Part shown: positions 12,301-21,816 of the stretch, one piece after another
Layout of the letters: every line of letters starts with the position of its first letter
How positions within the stretch are numbered: position 1 is the stretch's first letter
Source: Strongylocentrotus purpuratus
Lineage: Eukaryota > Echinodermata > Echinoidea > Camarodonta > Strongylocentrotidae
NCBI RefSeq assembly: GCF_000002235.5
Contig: NW_022145606.1
Coordinates: forward strand, 49,288,685-49,352,684
DNA: 64,000 nt
Direction of reading: 5' to 3'
Position numbers and translations under genes: made by a program
The notes under the pieces: model-generated
Seen by the model: only the letters and a program-made list of their open reading frames with translations
Database searches by the model: none
What the model was told of the DNA's origin: nothing

Positions 12301-12389
12301 CCGGGAAACAGCCGTTTCACTGGGGAATAGACCAGCAGCATGCCTTTGAGGAAATTAAAGACCGCCTCACCGAGGCACCCATACTCACT

Positions 12390-12780
12390 ATGCCTAACAG
12401 CCGGGATTCATTTATCCTGGATACGGATGCCTCCAATGACGCTATCGGGGCGGAACTCCTTCAGGTGCAAGGAGGAGAGGAGAGGGTGGTGTCCTATGGC
12501 AGTTGTGCGCTGACCTCGGAACAGCGGCGGTACTGCGTCACCAGGCGGGAACTGCTAGGGGTGGTTAAATTCACTCGGCAGTACCGCCACTATCTGCTAG
12601 GGAAGCCGTTTGTGGTCCGTACGGATCACAGCAGCCTCACGTGGCTGCTCCATTTCAAACACCCACAGGGGCAGCTGGCTCGCTGGATGGAGGAACTCAG
12701 TCAGTATGACATGCGTCTGGAACATCGTCCGGGCAAGAAGCACGCTAATGCTGATGCTCTTTCTAGGGTCCCACTGGCCG
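12390..12780 (+). CDS. pol: RNase H domain of the gypsy element
   Basis: This follows RT in the same reading frame. It shows the RT/RNase H connection typical of Ty3/gypsy: LDTDASNDAIGAELLQ, VVSYGSCALTSEQRRYCVTR, ELLGVVKFTRQYRHYLLG, VVRTDHSSLTWLLHFK and the closing HANADALSRVP. These cover the D, E, D and D metal-ligand blocks of the family enzyme, which degrades the RNA strand of the hybrid. A Cys/Gly-rich linker (12830-13100) with no recognised domain separates it from the integrase. Confidence 0.9.
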
Positions 12781-13289
12781 AGCCCCTCTGCGAGGAGTAC
12801 CGATTGGGCTTTAACCTACAACATCTGCCGTGCGGAGGGTGTGGGTACTGCTCCAAGGCTCACCAGAATTGGGCCGCATTTGGGGAGGTAGTCGACAATA
12901 TAACCCCTCTTGCTGGCCGTGCCGCGATAGTGGGAGCCTCGCTGGAATTGGAACCAAAAGCGGGTGTCGGGAAAACCAATGCGGTGATCTGCACTTCTCC
13001 TCGGGAAGCCGGAGCCGCGGTGGAGGAACCCACTATAAAGACCGTAAGACTAAGGTCTGTTGGAGTTGGGGATGGGTTATCCTTGCCCGAGGACAGGGTG
13101 CGGGTCGAACAAGAGAAAGATCCTACTCTGAAGGCGCTGAGTAAATGGCTAGAGGATCAGCGGGAACCCGATGAGGCCACCATAATGCTGTGGGGTCCAG
13201 AGGAGAAGTTCCTCTGGATTTACAGGACTCAGTTCATGCGGGTCGAAGGGGTCATCTGCAAACATGGTGATGACCAGGGCTTATTGCTG

Positions 13290-14400
13290 CTGGTGCCCAG
13301 GTCGTTGAGGGAGGAGATCATGTATGCAGGTCATGACCTTCCGGCTGCGGGTCATCCCGGCAGGGATCGGACCAAGTCGTACATTCGGGTCAAGTACTTT
13401 TGGTACAAAATGGGCCAGGATGTGGCGGAGTATGTCTGAACTTGCCATGCCTGCAATCAGAACAAAAAGACAACCAGGTACAGTAAAAGTCCCATGCGCA
13501 ATTATCACGCGGGGGCACCTATGGAGCGGGTTCACCTGGATTTTCTTGGGCCCTTGCCTAAGTCATCCAGGGGAAACGAGCACATACTCATGATGGTGGA
13601 CCAGTTCACCAAGTGGGTAGAGTGTATCCCACTACCATCTCAGACGGCGGAGGAGACTGCCCGTGCTGCAGTGGGGAAATTCTTCTGCCGTTTCGGCTAC
13701 CCGTTTGCGGTTTTTACGGATCAGGGGCGCAATTTTGAAAGCAAACTCTTTAAGGGAGTTTGCAAAGTCCTGCTGATTCACAAGGCCAAGACAACACCGT
13801 ACCGACCTTCGGGAAATGGCCAGGTAGAAAGGTATAACCGTACCTTGATGGATGCAGTCCGGTGCTACGTGGGGCGGAACCAAAATGAATGGGACAAGTA
13901 CCTGCCACAAATCTCCGGGGCACTCCGGGCTACAGTTAACCGGAATACCGGATATACCGCTAACCGGTTGATGCTCGGGCGGGAGGTGAACCAGCCAGCC
14001 CATTTAATGTATCCTCTCCCCAGGGGCAATTTGACCCTGGATCGGGAGGAGTACTTGAGCAAGCTGGTCAGGGCAACCCAGGCGGCGCATGAGGCAGCTA
14101 GGGCCAATCTACAGAGCGCCCAGAAACGAATGAAGCGGGATTACGATGTGCACTCGTTCCGGCGGCAATTCAATGAGGGTGATCCAGTGTATGTCCTTGA
14201 CACTGCACAGGTCAAGGGCAGATGTAAGAAACTGAGCAGCCCTTGGAAAGGCCCCGGGAGGGTGGTTAAGAGGCTGACTCGAGATCTTTATCGGGTAGAA
14301 CTCCGAAAGTCGATCTCCACTGTCCATCAGGATCGCCTCAAGCTATGTCGGGACCGGGAGTTGCCGGAGTGGTGCCAAGAGAGCAGGCGAGTCGACCCGG
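13290..14400 (+). CDS. pol: Integrase of the gypsy element
   Basis: An HHCC zinc-binding head is seen around 13330-13480 ([16 protein letters not shown] with a C-x2-C after it). A DDE catalytic core follows at about 13500-14000: [11 protein letters not shown] with the first Asp, FTDQGRNF with the second, and [16 protein letters not shown] with the Glu. After the core come [16 protein letters not shown] and a basic C-terminal region ([27 protein letters not shown]) like the usual GPY/F-type tail. The enzyme inserts element DNA into the host genome. Unusually, the same frame runs directly into a PHD finger. Confidence 0.9.
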
Positions 14401-14404
14401 AGAC

Positions 14405-14570
14405 CTTGTTTTGTATATGTCGCCAGCCATATGATGAGACCCGTTTTATGATCGGCTGCGACGGCTGCGAAGATTGGTTCCATGGGGACTGCGTAGGGGT
14501 AACCCCCAGCGAGAGTACCCATATAGATAAGTATTATTGTCCTCTGTGTGTGGAGCGAAGGAAGAGGTAA
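14405..14570 (+). CDS. PHD finger fused to the integrase C-terminus
   Basis: The last ~52 residues of the integrase frame are a complete C4HC3 zinc finger: C-x-C (CIC), C-x2-C (CDGC), H-x2-C (HGDC) and C-x2-C (CPLC). They contain the blocks [27 protein letters not shown] and DKYYCPLC. A Tyr, a Met and a Trp sit at positions that form the aromatic cage in H3K4me3-reading PHD fingers such as those of BPTF and TAF3. The frame then ends in a basic tail. In chromoviruses a chromodomain at this spot steers integration to particular chromatin. By analogy I infer that this PHD finger targets trimethylated H3K4, i.e. active promoters. Confidence 0.85.
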
Positions 14571-14798
14571 GGTTAGAGGTAGTTATTTTGGGGCGGGAAC
14601 TAATTGTGTTTCCGCCTTTCTCTTTTCTTCCCTACAGATGGAGGAAGCGGCGAATTTGCCGCTACCTTAGGAAGACACGGATGACTTCTCAGACCTGGAA
14701 GACATATCAGAGGGGGATAGGCTTTTGGCGCCCTCTGAGGAGCAAGGGGGGCCGGGTTTCTTGGGGTTCCTGGGAGTACCGTTAGGGGAAGGGCAGAT

Positions 14799-16115
14799 AT
14801 GGCACCTCCAAGGGAGGAAGTAGTAGCTAGGGGGGTCCTGGATTGGCTAGGGAGGGGTAGACACCTTCCATATCCGGGTGTAATAGTGCGTATGGCCCCG
14901 TCGCAGCTTCCCTGGGACGTAGTCCTGGGGTCCCTCGATGGGGCGTATGGGCGGGCGGTCACCAATGATGATGCGGGCTGGGTTGGTTGCCTGCATGAGT
15001 ACCTCCGGGGGCGTTTGCCCCTGGAGGAGTACATCAGCAGGTTCCCGTTACTGGGGGCCGGGAAGGGAGCCGAGGAGGAGGACGAGGCACTTATGTACTT
15101 CGACCCCGATACTCCTTGGTGGGAGCCGGGCATGGTTGAGAGCCGACGCTTTCACCACGGCCTGGCTCAATTGTCACCATTCCGGGGGAGGGCTTCTTTG
15201 TTGCCTTCCAACATGGGCGGCATACGAACCCAGGGAACACAGTTCCCAGGGTCAGGGATAGAGGATTCAGCAGCGGATCCAGGCACTGTGTGCCAGGAAC
15301 CTGCTGTGGGTCAGTTCCCAGACATCCAAATGGAATCGGGACCGCGCGAGGAAGAAGTCATGGACACCACCGGGAATTCTTCTCCTGGGTCCGGGTCATT
15401 TTCTTCAGCTACCCCCGGGTCATCTCCTGGGGGCGCGAGGGCACAGGGTGGGGAACAGGGTTCCGGGGAGGGTATAACCTCTCGGGAGGAAGGGACTCCA
15501 TACCCGGACGCGAGGGCAGTAGAGCGCCAGTTAAGCCAGGATGCGAGAAACCAGGCAGGCCAGGGAAAACGGCCAGGCCAGGGAAAGCGGCCATTGAGCG
15601 GGTCCGTCACGGGACCTGCTAAGAAGCATAAGGGGCGAGGGGTGTGTCCCATGTGCGGGGCCCGCCCCAGTGTCAAACTACGGCAGCACGTATACGGGCA
15701 TATGCCCGTAGCGTTGCGCCTGTGCCAGGGGAAGCACTCTTCCGGGGAGCCCCGGATACTCCAGCAGGTGGCCTGCCTGAGGTTCCTGGCGGAGTGTATC
15801 ATGGGTTCTCCCCGCCTGGAAGGGTTAATGGACTACGTGAACGAGGAGGCACCGGAATGGTGGGAGTGGAATATCCCGGCTGCAATGGAGGGAGACATGC
15901 TTTCCTTCCTTGAGCAGTCGGGGGGTGCCATTCCCAACCAGATCTGTGCCCGTCCTCTCAACACGCCGGCGGCGCTCCTCTACTGGCGCATCCTTGCTTG
16001 GCTGGTCTCCCAGTTAGATGACAGCCAGGTGGATCAGCTGCAGTACCTCGGGAGGGTTCCCCTTCCGGAGGACACTGCGGCCGCGCCGGTTAAATCCGAA
16101 GGCGGGAATTTTTAA
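14799..16115 (+). CDS. Third ORF of the gypsy element with a C2H2-like zinc finger
   Basis: About 438 codons downstream of pol on the same strand. The N-terminal third is rich in Trp, Gly and Leu (ARGVLDWLGRGRHLPYPG, WVGCLHEYLRGRLPLEEYIS) and then acidic. The middle is a low-complexity Ser/Gly/Glu/Gln linker with short GQGKRPGQGKRP repeats and a basic KKHKGRG patch. A C-x2-C-x10-H-x3-H finger follows (CPMCGARPSVKLRQHVYGH). The C-terminal ~130 residues look alpha-helical. I do not recognise a named family. Its place immediately before a TatD module suggests the two act together, with the finger as a nucleic-acid-binding part. The long frame and amino-acid composition argue that it is coding. 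Confidence 0.6.
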   Translation: MAPPREEVVARGVLDWLGRGRHLPYPGVIVRMAPSQLPWDVVLGSLDGAYGRAVTNDDAGWVGCLHEYLRGRLPLEEYISRFPLLGAGKGAEEEDEALMYFDPDTPWWEPGMVESRRFHHGLAQLSPFRGRASLLPSNMGGIRTQGTQFPGSGIEDSAADPGTVCQEPAVGQFPDIQMESGPREEEVMDTTGNSSPGSGSFSSATPGSSPGGARAQGGEQGSGEGITSREEGTPYPDARAVERQLSQDARNQAGQGKRPGQGKRPLSGSVTGPAKKHKGRGVCPMCGARPSVKLRQHVYGHMPVALRLCQGKHSSGEPRILQQVACLRFLAECIMGSPRLEGLMDYVNEEAPEWWEWNIPAAMEGDMLSFLEQSGGAIPNQICARPLNTPAALLYWRILAWLVSQLDDSQVDQLQYLGRVPLPEDTAAAPVKSEGGNF

Positions 16116-16289
16116 TTTGTTGCTGTTTCGGAGAGGCGGGACACTGGACCGCCAGCAAAGGGGGGTAGCGGGATCGAGAATCCTGCTAAGGTTGCTCCTG
16201 TTGCGAGTGTGTTTCCACCACCTGCAAATTTGAGACCTACTGTGCGCTCCAGGGAGCCAGGCAATACTAATGCCCGGGTCATCTCTAAA

Positions 16290-17090
16290 CCTCCTATCCC
16301 CCTGGCTTTCGATAGCCACTTCCATTTGGACAGGCTAGAAGCCAGGGTGGGGAAGAGGGGCCTGGACTGTATAGAGGCCATCTCGGGCAGGGAGCCACGG
16401 GTTCCGGTGCGTCTCTGTGGGGGCGTCATCAACTATTGTGACCCCAGGAGGCACCGGGACATACGGTTCCCTGACGACCGGAGGTGGAAGGTGGCAGTAG
16501 GGGTGCACCCGAAGCACGCCCACGTGATCGACGAGCCAGCCCTGGACGCCCTGGGCAGGCTCATATGTGACGCCAGGGTCAGCGCCCTGGGGGAGGTGGG
16601 GTTAGATTACTCCATGCCCCCTAGGACGTGGGGGGCCCAACTGACTCTTTTCCGGGCCATCCTGGAGAAGATCGGGGCCACTGGCAGGGTTTTGATCTTG
16701 CACATCCGCGGGGAGAAGGGGGCTCCAACCTCCGATGGACCTTCCAAGGTTTGTAGGCAGGAGGTCCAACAGAGGGTGAATAGGCATCAACGTATCCATA
16801 TTCACTGCTGCACGTTGGGCCCTCGTGAAGTTGAGGCGTGGGGAAAAACTTTTCCCAACGCCTACTTTAGCTTCAACGCTCTAGTAAGGTCCTACAACCA
16901 GGAACAGCGGGCTGCCCTTAGCCTGCTGCCGCGGAGTCGGCTGCTGCTAGAGACCGACTCTCCACATCTAACCGTTGGGGAGGCGTTATTTACGCCACTC
17001 CCGCCTACATCGGGGAGGTGGGGGAGTTTGTAGCTGAAATGAGGGGTGACAATCTGCAGGCCCTCTTGGAGCAGACTCGGGCCAACGCCC
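16290..17090 (+). CDS. TatD-family metal-dependent nuclease module of the gypsy element
   Basis: All landmark blocks of the TatD/YcfH amidohydrolase-fold DNases are present in order: the metal-binding FDSHFHLDRL (HxH), VAVGVHPKHA, ALGEVGLDYS with the metal Glu, VLILHIRGEK (His), IHIHCCTLGP (His), YFSFNAL and LLLETDSPHL (Asp). These proteins are 3'-5' exonucleases or endonucleases acting on DNA and, for TATDN2, RNA:DNA hybrids. Length (~265 residues) fits the family. It lies between the third ORF and the 3' hairpin repeats, inside the LTRs, on the element's strand. A host gene trapped by chance is the alternative, but base composition matches the element and no introns are present. Confidence 0.85.
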
Positions 17091-17104
17091 AAGCGCTCTA
17101 CGGC

Positions 17105-17460
17105 CCGTAGGTCGAGTGTTTACGGGAACTTCTGTTCCTGTAGCACTAAGTTTTCTTGGTGCGCTTGAAGGTGGGAACTTTTTCGTTCCTATCTCTATGT
17201 TTTGCTATATTAGCTACGGGAACTTCTGTTCCTGTAGTGCTACATTTTCAGGGTGCGCTTGAAGGTGGGAACTATTTAGTTCCTATCTCCTTGTTTTTGC
17301 TACATTAACAAAAACATATACCGTAGGTCGGGTGTGCACGGGAACTTCTGTTCCCGTAGCACTAGGGGTCCGTTAAATTTTCAGGGTATACTTGAGGTGG
17401 GGATTATTTAGTCCCTATCACCTTGTTTTTGCTACATTAGCAAGAACATATACTGTATGT
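17105..17460 (+). repeat. Three ~115-bp hairpin-bearing repeats in the element's 3' region
   Basis: Three tandem diverged copies start at about 17105, 17213 and 17330. Each contains two short hairpins: GGGAACttctGTTCC (5-bp stem with flanking pairs TAC/GTA) and GGGAACtatttaGTTCC-like. Each is followed by a T-rich CCTTGTTTTTGCTA string. Stems covary in part: in the third copy the second hairpin reads GGGATtatttaGTCCC. The position before the 3' LTR suggests an RNA element acting in export, packaging or translation, which is inference. Confidence 0.7.
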
Positions 17461-17917
17461 CAGTAAGTTGTTGGATTTTTAGTATTTTCTCCTAAATGCC
17501 CGTTGGCATATGTTTCGGTTGTTCCAGGGGGGACTTTTTTCCAAATGGCCCGCTCCGTGCTATAGCGGAACTGACGCCTCCTTCCTGCGCCGGAGTGACC
17601 TAGGTGAGTTTCTGGTTCTCCAGTCACACTCCGCTATGGGGGGGGGGGGGGGTGGATTGTTTTGGGTAGGGAATCTCCCCCTGGCAATTGTAGTGTTAAG
17701 TATTCATTTTTTAACCAATAAAACAAATATATTTTCATGTTGTATTTACCCCATGATTTGCTCGTTAGGGGTCTCGTTTGGCATGTTTCATACATGTTTT
17801 TAGATTGGGTTGTTGTACGGCCACAAGGGAGGGGAACGCATAATTTTTTTTTCTCCATCCGGTTGTGGGTAAGATACTTCCCTGGGTTTATTTCAATTGG
17901 TTCTGGGTTTTTTAAAA

Positions 17918-17943
17918 CGGGGGGGGGGGGGGGGGGGGGGGAG
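17918..17943 (+). other. Polypurine tract of the gypsy element
   Basis: An uninterrupted run of over 20 G followed by AG abuts the TG start of the 3' LTR, where plus-strand priming occurs in LTR elements. A pure G run is unusual for this site. Confidence 0.65.
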
Positions 17944-18233
17944 TGTAGTAGGAATTGCCCCCACCCTCCAACAAGCTATTACAAGCTCATACAAGCTCCT
18001 AACACAAGGGGGCGCCATTGGTCTTCGTGCACTGGCAAGGCAGACAAGCTCCTAACACAAGAGGGCGCCATTGGTCTTCGTCCACTGGCAAGACAGATTG
18101 AGAACTGCTATACACTGACTGGTACAGACTTGCGAGACACTCCGAGCTTTATACCGGTAAGTTCTTTGTCTCTTTTGTAGTATTTAATACGTAATACATT
18201 TTAGCCTATGATCTGTAGATCAGGGCGACTTTA
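17944..18233 (+). repeat. 3' LTR of the gypsy element
   Basis: A copy of 6853-7147 with about five substitutions and one ~5-bp length difference. It has the same internal 53-bp direct repeat and the same TTTAATACGTAATACATT 3' section. High similarity indicates recent insertion. Confidence 0.9.
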
Positions 18234-18447
18234 GTAATGTTAGGTTTCTCTATTTCCATTTAGGGTCTAGATCTAGACCTAGACCTATAGTGATATCAAA
18301 TTTTCGAAATCTTACTGATCATTTCTTGAGATAGCGAACTAAGGTCACGCGCGAACTATGGTCACACCACCATACATGAATAAAGATTTAAGTTAGACCT
18401 AAGTTAGATCTAACTTTATATCTAACGTTAGATCTACATAGACCTAC

Positions 18448-18977
18448 CCCAAGTTCAAGTACGTTAGTTGTTTAGTCTTGACAAACAGGTCCACCAAGGC
18501 TTCTTCGTCTCTGCCCCTCACCCCGGACACATTCAGCCGCTGTGGTTTTTTGGTTTGGTCTTCAAATAGAAGACTAATCCCTCCAATTGTCTCTCCTGAT
18601 TCAATTTTCCTGTCTGTGGTGAGTGATGCGTGTAGTCTGATATGAACAAAGAACTGTTCATCCATAGCCCTAGTCATAGGCCTGGATGCGGTGGTGATCT
18701 GAAAAGTGTTGCTCGTCTCGATCTCTGCAGCATCGATAGAAACATCGATATCTCTCACTCCAGGTATCGATGGGAGTATGCCTTCGTAGCAGAATGAAGT
18801 CATTCTCTCGGCTGATAGATGTGTGAAGGATGGAAGCTCCGGAGGAGATGGGGGGAAACTGATAGAGGAGTCTGAGATGGTGAGGGTATGTAGCATCGAA
18901 AATGATCCAAGGCAAGACCATAGTCCATTCGTCACGTCGTTAGTTAGAGTCGATCCCTCGAAATGCACGGTCTTAAC
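18448..18977 (-). CDS. NLR gene, LRR exon 1
   Basis: A 530-bp exon from a caacag acceptor to a GTAGGT donor, read from GTTAAGACC. It starts in phase 0, exactly matching the donor of the NACHT exon, and ends two bases into a codon, matching the 40-nt exon at 5019-5058. The 176 residues show leucine-rich repeat spacing (MLHTLTISDSSISFPPSPP, IPGVRDIDVSID, QRLNVSGVRG, QLTYLNLG) and are homologous throughout to the exon at 4235-4752. A GA dinucleotide run (18990-19012 on the plus strand) sits just upstream of the acceptor, giving a CT-rich tract on the coding strand that should aid splicing. The following intron contains the gypsy element. Confidence 0.75.
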
Positions 18978-19089
18978 CTGTTGTTTAGAGAGAGAGAGAG
19001 AGAGAGAGAGAATTACAGACGGATTGGTCGAAGAATATAACATTAATAGTTGATAACTTGTTTTGTGTGTTAAACCATTAGATCATTCC

Positions 19090-19415
19090 TACGGAAGCGT
19101 TAAAGTGCCATTATACTTGAGGACATGACGAGATATTTCATCTTGTCAAGTCGACTTAATATCCATATCATGTCGACATGTAAAGATATTTAACCTACCA
19201 TGTCGACTTCTAAAACATACATGTCGTCATGGCGACATATATTATCTTACCAAGTCGACTACCCAAAAAGTAATGTCGACATGGCGAAATAAATTATCTT
19301 GCCAAGCCGACTTCACAAACAGTTCATGTGGATATTATGTGGATATTAAGTCGACTTGACAAGATGAAATATCTCGTCATGTCGTCAAGTAGAATGGCAC
19401 TTTAACGCTTCCGTA
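19090..19415. mobile_element. Palindromic MITE, 326 bp, with 6-bp target duplication
   Basis: Inverted termini of about 75 bp with few mismatches, starting TACGGAAGCGTTAAAGTGCC on both ends. CATTCC directly flanks each side (19084-19089 and 19416-19421). The interior repeats AAGTCGACTT- and CATGTCGAC-like palindromes. It is non-coding, in the NLR intron between the NACHT and LRR exons. The superfamily is not assigned. The rest of that intron (19422-19868) shows only AT-rich DNA. Confidence 0.75.
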
Positions 19416-19868
19416 CATTCCAGATCTTATCCGAGAATATATTCGGTAAGTAATGGAAGCTCCTTCCCCGACTCCTTTACATTCTTCCATTTTAAATGTA
19501 CATATCATTTGTTTTAAATACGCTACATGTTAGTAATGACTGAATCTCGCCATTTTTTTCTACGATATTTTTATATTATTATAATATTCGTATCATTTTG
19601 CTTCAATATTTAAATGCAGTACCTTGAGTAAGGCCACAGTTTGGGTGAACATGGAATAATAATGATAATGAGTCATACATCTTGATCATCATGCAGTATG
19701 ATATATCAAGATGCCGCTAATTATAAGTAATTAATGAATACAAACTGAAAACCAACTTCTTTCCTCTTTGACCTATAGCAGATAGATAAAGCAGAGAAAT
19801 GAAAACTAAAAAAAATCTTTATAAAATTATTATTGTTAATATATGTTATGAAATTAAAATGTACATAC

Positions 19869-21613
19869 CTCATGTTTTAGTTGCGTTGGAAGATTTTTCA
19901 TCCCAACGACGGTGTAGACAGTTGGTGACTTTAGAACCATACTCCGTGCTGTGATGCATCTTCGAACCAACGAAGAAACATTTCCCTCAGCACCCGAGGT
20001 CTCTGATGAACAGTCAAGAAGAATGCGATATCGGTCGCTCTCATCCAAAAGGCGGTTGGAGAGGAGCGCCTCCATTATTCGTATACAGAGGCTGTTATCC
20101 GTGCCAGCCGCGAATCGGATAAGATTCTCGTAGTCACCGATGTTTGCTTTGATCTTGCGCAGTACTCTGTCCAATTTGGAAATCTTCAAAAGTAACAGAA
20201 AGCGGTGTGTTTGATCAGCGAGGAATTTCCCAGCCGAGTGTTCTTGGGCGAGTTTGTGATAAAACTCAATGGAAGTTGAAGTGGTCTCTATGGACTGAGG
20301 AAGGCATGTGATGTTAACAGTCGTCTTGGATACTATCCCAAGCTCACATGCCCTATCAAGGACTGCGGGAAATTGACGGAAATCATGAGGTGTGAAGACT
20401 AGTTTTTTAGCATCGTCGAGCAGACCAGTAAGGGCAACTTCGCCTAATTGATAAATTATTTCCTTTAAATTTGTTGGTGTGATTTTCACTCTTAACTTTA
20501 AACGTTTGTTTGCATAGTGTATTAGAAAAACATTCACCCTATCCAGCAATTCTGTTTGAGTTGTAGTTCCACTGTCCAGTTGGCCCTCGCTCCATAAGTG
20601 ACAAATCATGAGACAAAATAGGGGTGTCTTGACAAGTTCATCAATAAGTGGTTGTTCATCAAGGTAAGCCTTCAGACTTTGTCCGTTACAAGGATTCGAA
20701 TACGAAGCAAAGAACCTGTCGATGTACTCGCATGAGCTCTCTCGCGAGAATCCTTCGATCCACATCTTTGTGTATACCCTTGGAAGATCATCTTGATCGA
20801 AGAAGTTCTCTAGGTGAGGGCGTGTAGTTACAAGGACTCGGCACTCTGGAAATTCCTCCCAGCAAATGACGCTGACAATATTGCTCAATGAGCTGCGCTG
20901 AGCAGAGGAAATACCGGCATACTCATCTAGTCCGTCTAGAATGATGTGACATATTCCCTGATTCTTTCTGATGAAACTCTCCAGACCCTCTGGTGTGAGA
21001 TCATCAACATCACTTAGAAGCTGGGATTTGATGGCTTCTCCGATCGATGTAAGCTGATTTGTGTTTCGGAATTTCACAACAAATAGAAGAGGCAGGTGTT
21101 CTAATGCTGACCCCTTTTCTCTATGAACCCAGTCGTAAGCCATCTTAGCAACAGCCGTGGTCTTGCCTCGTCCAGCGGGGGCCGAAATGAGGATTCGAGC
21201 TGGTAATTCGCCATTTACTTTCGTTGAAAATATTTCAGCAACAGAACCCTGGAGTATTTCCTTCTGTTTCATGTCTTTTCCACGACCGTCCTTCTTCACC
21301 ATCGTGACAACCGTGTGCATATCTTCGAAATCAGCATAATCATTTTGATTCCACGGTGTCATTTGAATTTTGCACAATTGTTTTCGGTACTTATTCTCTA
21401 ACTTTTCGCGACATCGCTGAACAGTCAATGATTCCGAGATCTTCTTACTGTATATATCTGGAATGATACAATCATATATAACACCGAATATCTTATTATA
21501 CTCCAATGATCTGCCCCTTCGCAAGGCTTTTGGGGAGGATTTTTGTTTGGATTGTCGGTAAAAATTCCGACGATTTGCCTCTTTCCCATGAAGCAAAGGC
21601 ATATAGAAACCCA
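19869..21613 (-). CDS. NLR gene, NACHT NTPase exon
   Basis: An exon of about 581 codons encoding the nucleotide-binding switch of the receptor. The P-loop APAGRGKTT lies at residues 145-153 and Walker B IILDGLDEY at 224-232. A sensor-like block LVTTRPH follows near 260, then helical regions (FCLMICHLWSEGQL, ALTGLLDDAKKLVF, YHKLAQEHSAGKFLA). Upstream, CREKLENKYRKQLCKIQM and YADFEDMHT match the pre-NACHT segment typical of echinoid NLRs. The exon ends at a GTATGT donor in phase 0. The proposed start after a ttaag acceptor fits the Death exon's phase, but its pyrimidine tract is weak, so the 5' edge may differ. NTP binding drives oligomerisation in the family. Confidence 0.88.
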
Positions 21614-21816
21614 CTTAACGCTGCTATTATCTTTGATTGTACTGTATAGATCAGTCAGCCAGAAAAATTTCTTTCCAAATCGATATTGAAAAAAAAATCA
21701 TGGGTTTATTTCCTCCTTTTTTAAAGATCTTTTTCAAACAAAATGCACAGAGTGAAGGAACGTAAAATAACGGATGAAGGAAGTGATTGTAAGCAGTCTA
21801 GCACTGATATACCCAC

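Larger units (their letters stand above)
6853..18233 (+). mobile_element. Ty3/gypsy LTR retrotransposon with PHD finger and TatD nuclease module, 11.4 kb
   Basis: An LTR element in antisense orientation inside an intron of the NLR gene. In order it has: 5' LTR, primer-binding site, long leader, gag with N-terminal HhH motif and CCHC knuckle, protease, RT, RNase H, integrase with a C-terminal PHD finger, a third ORF with a zinc finger, a TatD-like nuclease, three hairpin repeats, polypurine tract and 3' LTR. The order PR-RT-RH-IN is diagnostic of Ty3/gypsy. The two LTRs differ by about five substitutions and one small indel over ~290 bp, so insertion is recent. The copy carries a few breaks and is treated as a fossil. 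At 11.4 kb it is about twice the usual gypsy length, owing to the leader and the 3' accessory region. I do not assign it to a named clade. Confidence 0.93.

Noticed and set aside
15311-15802. 163-codon minus-strand frame in the third ORF
   Set aside because: Shadow of the plus-strand ORF; GC-rich composition leaves several frames open.
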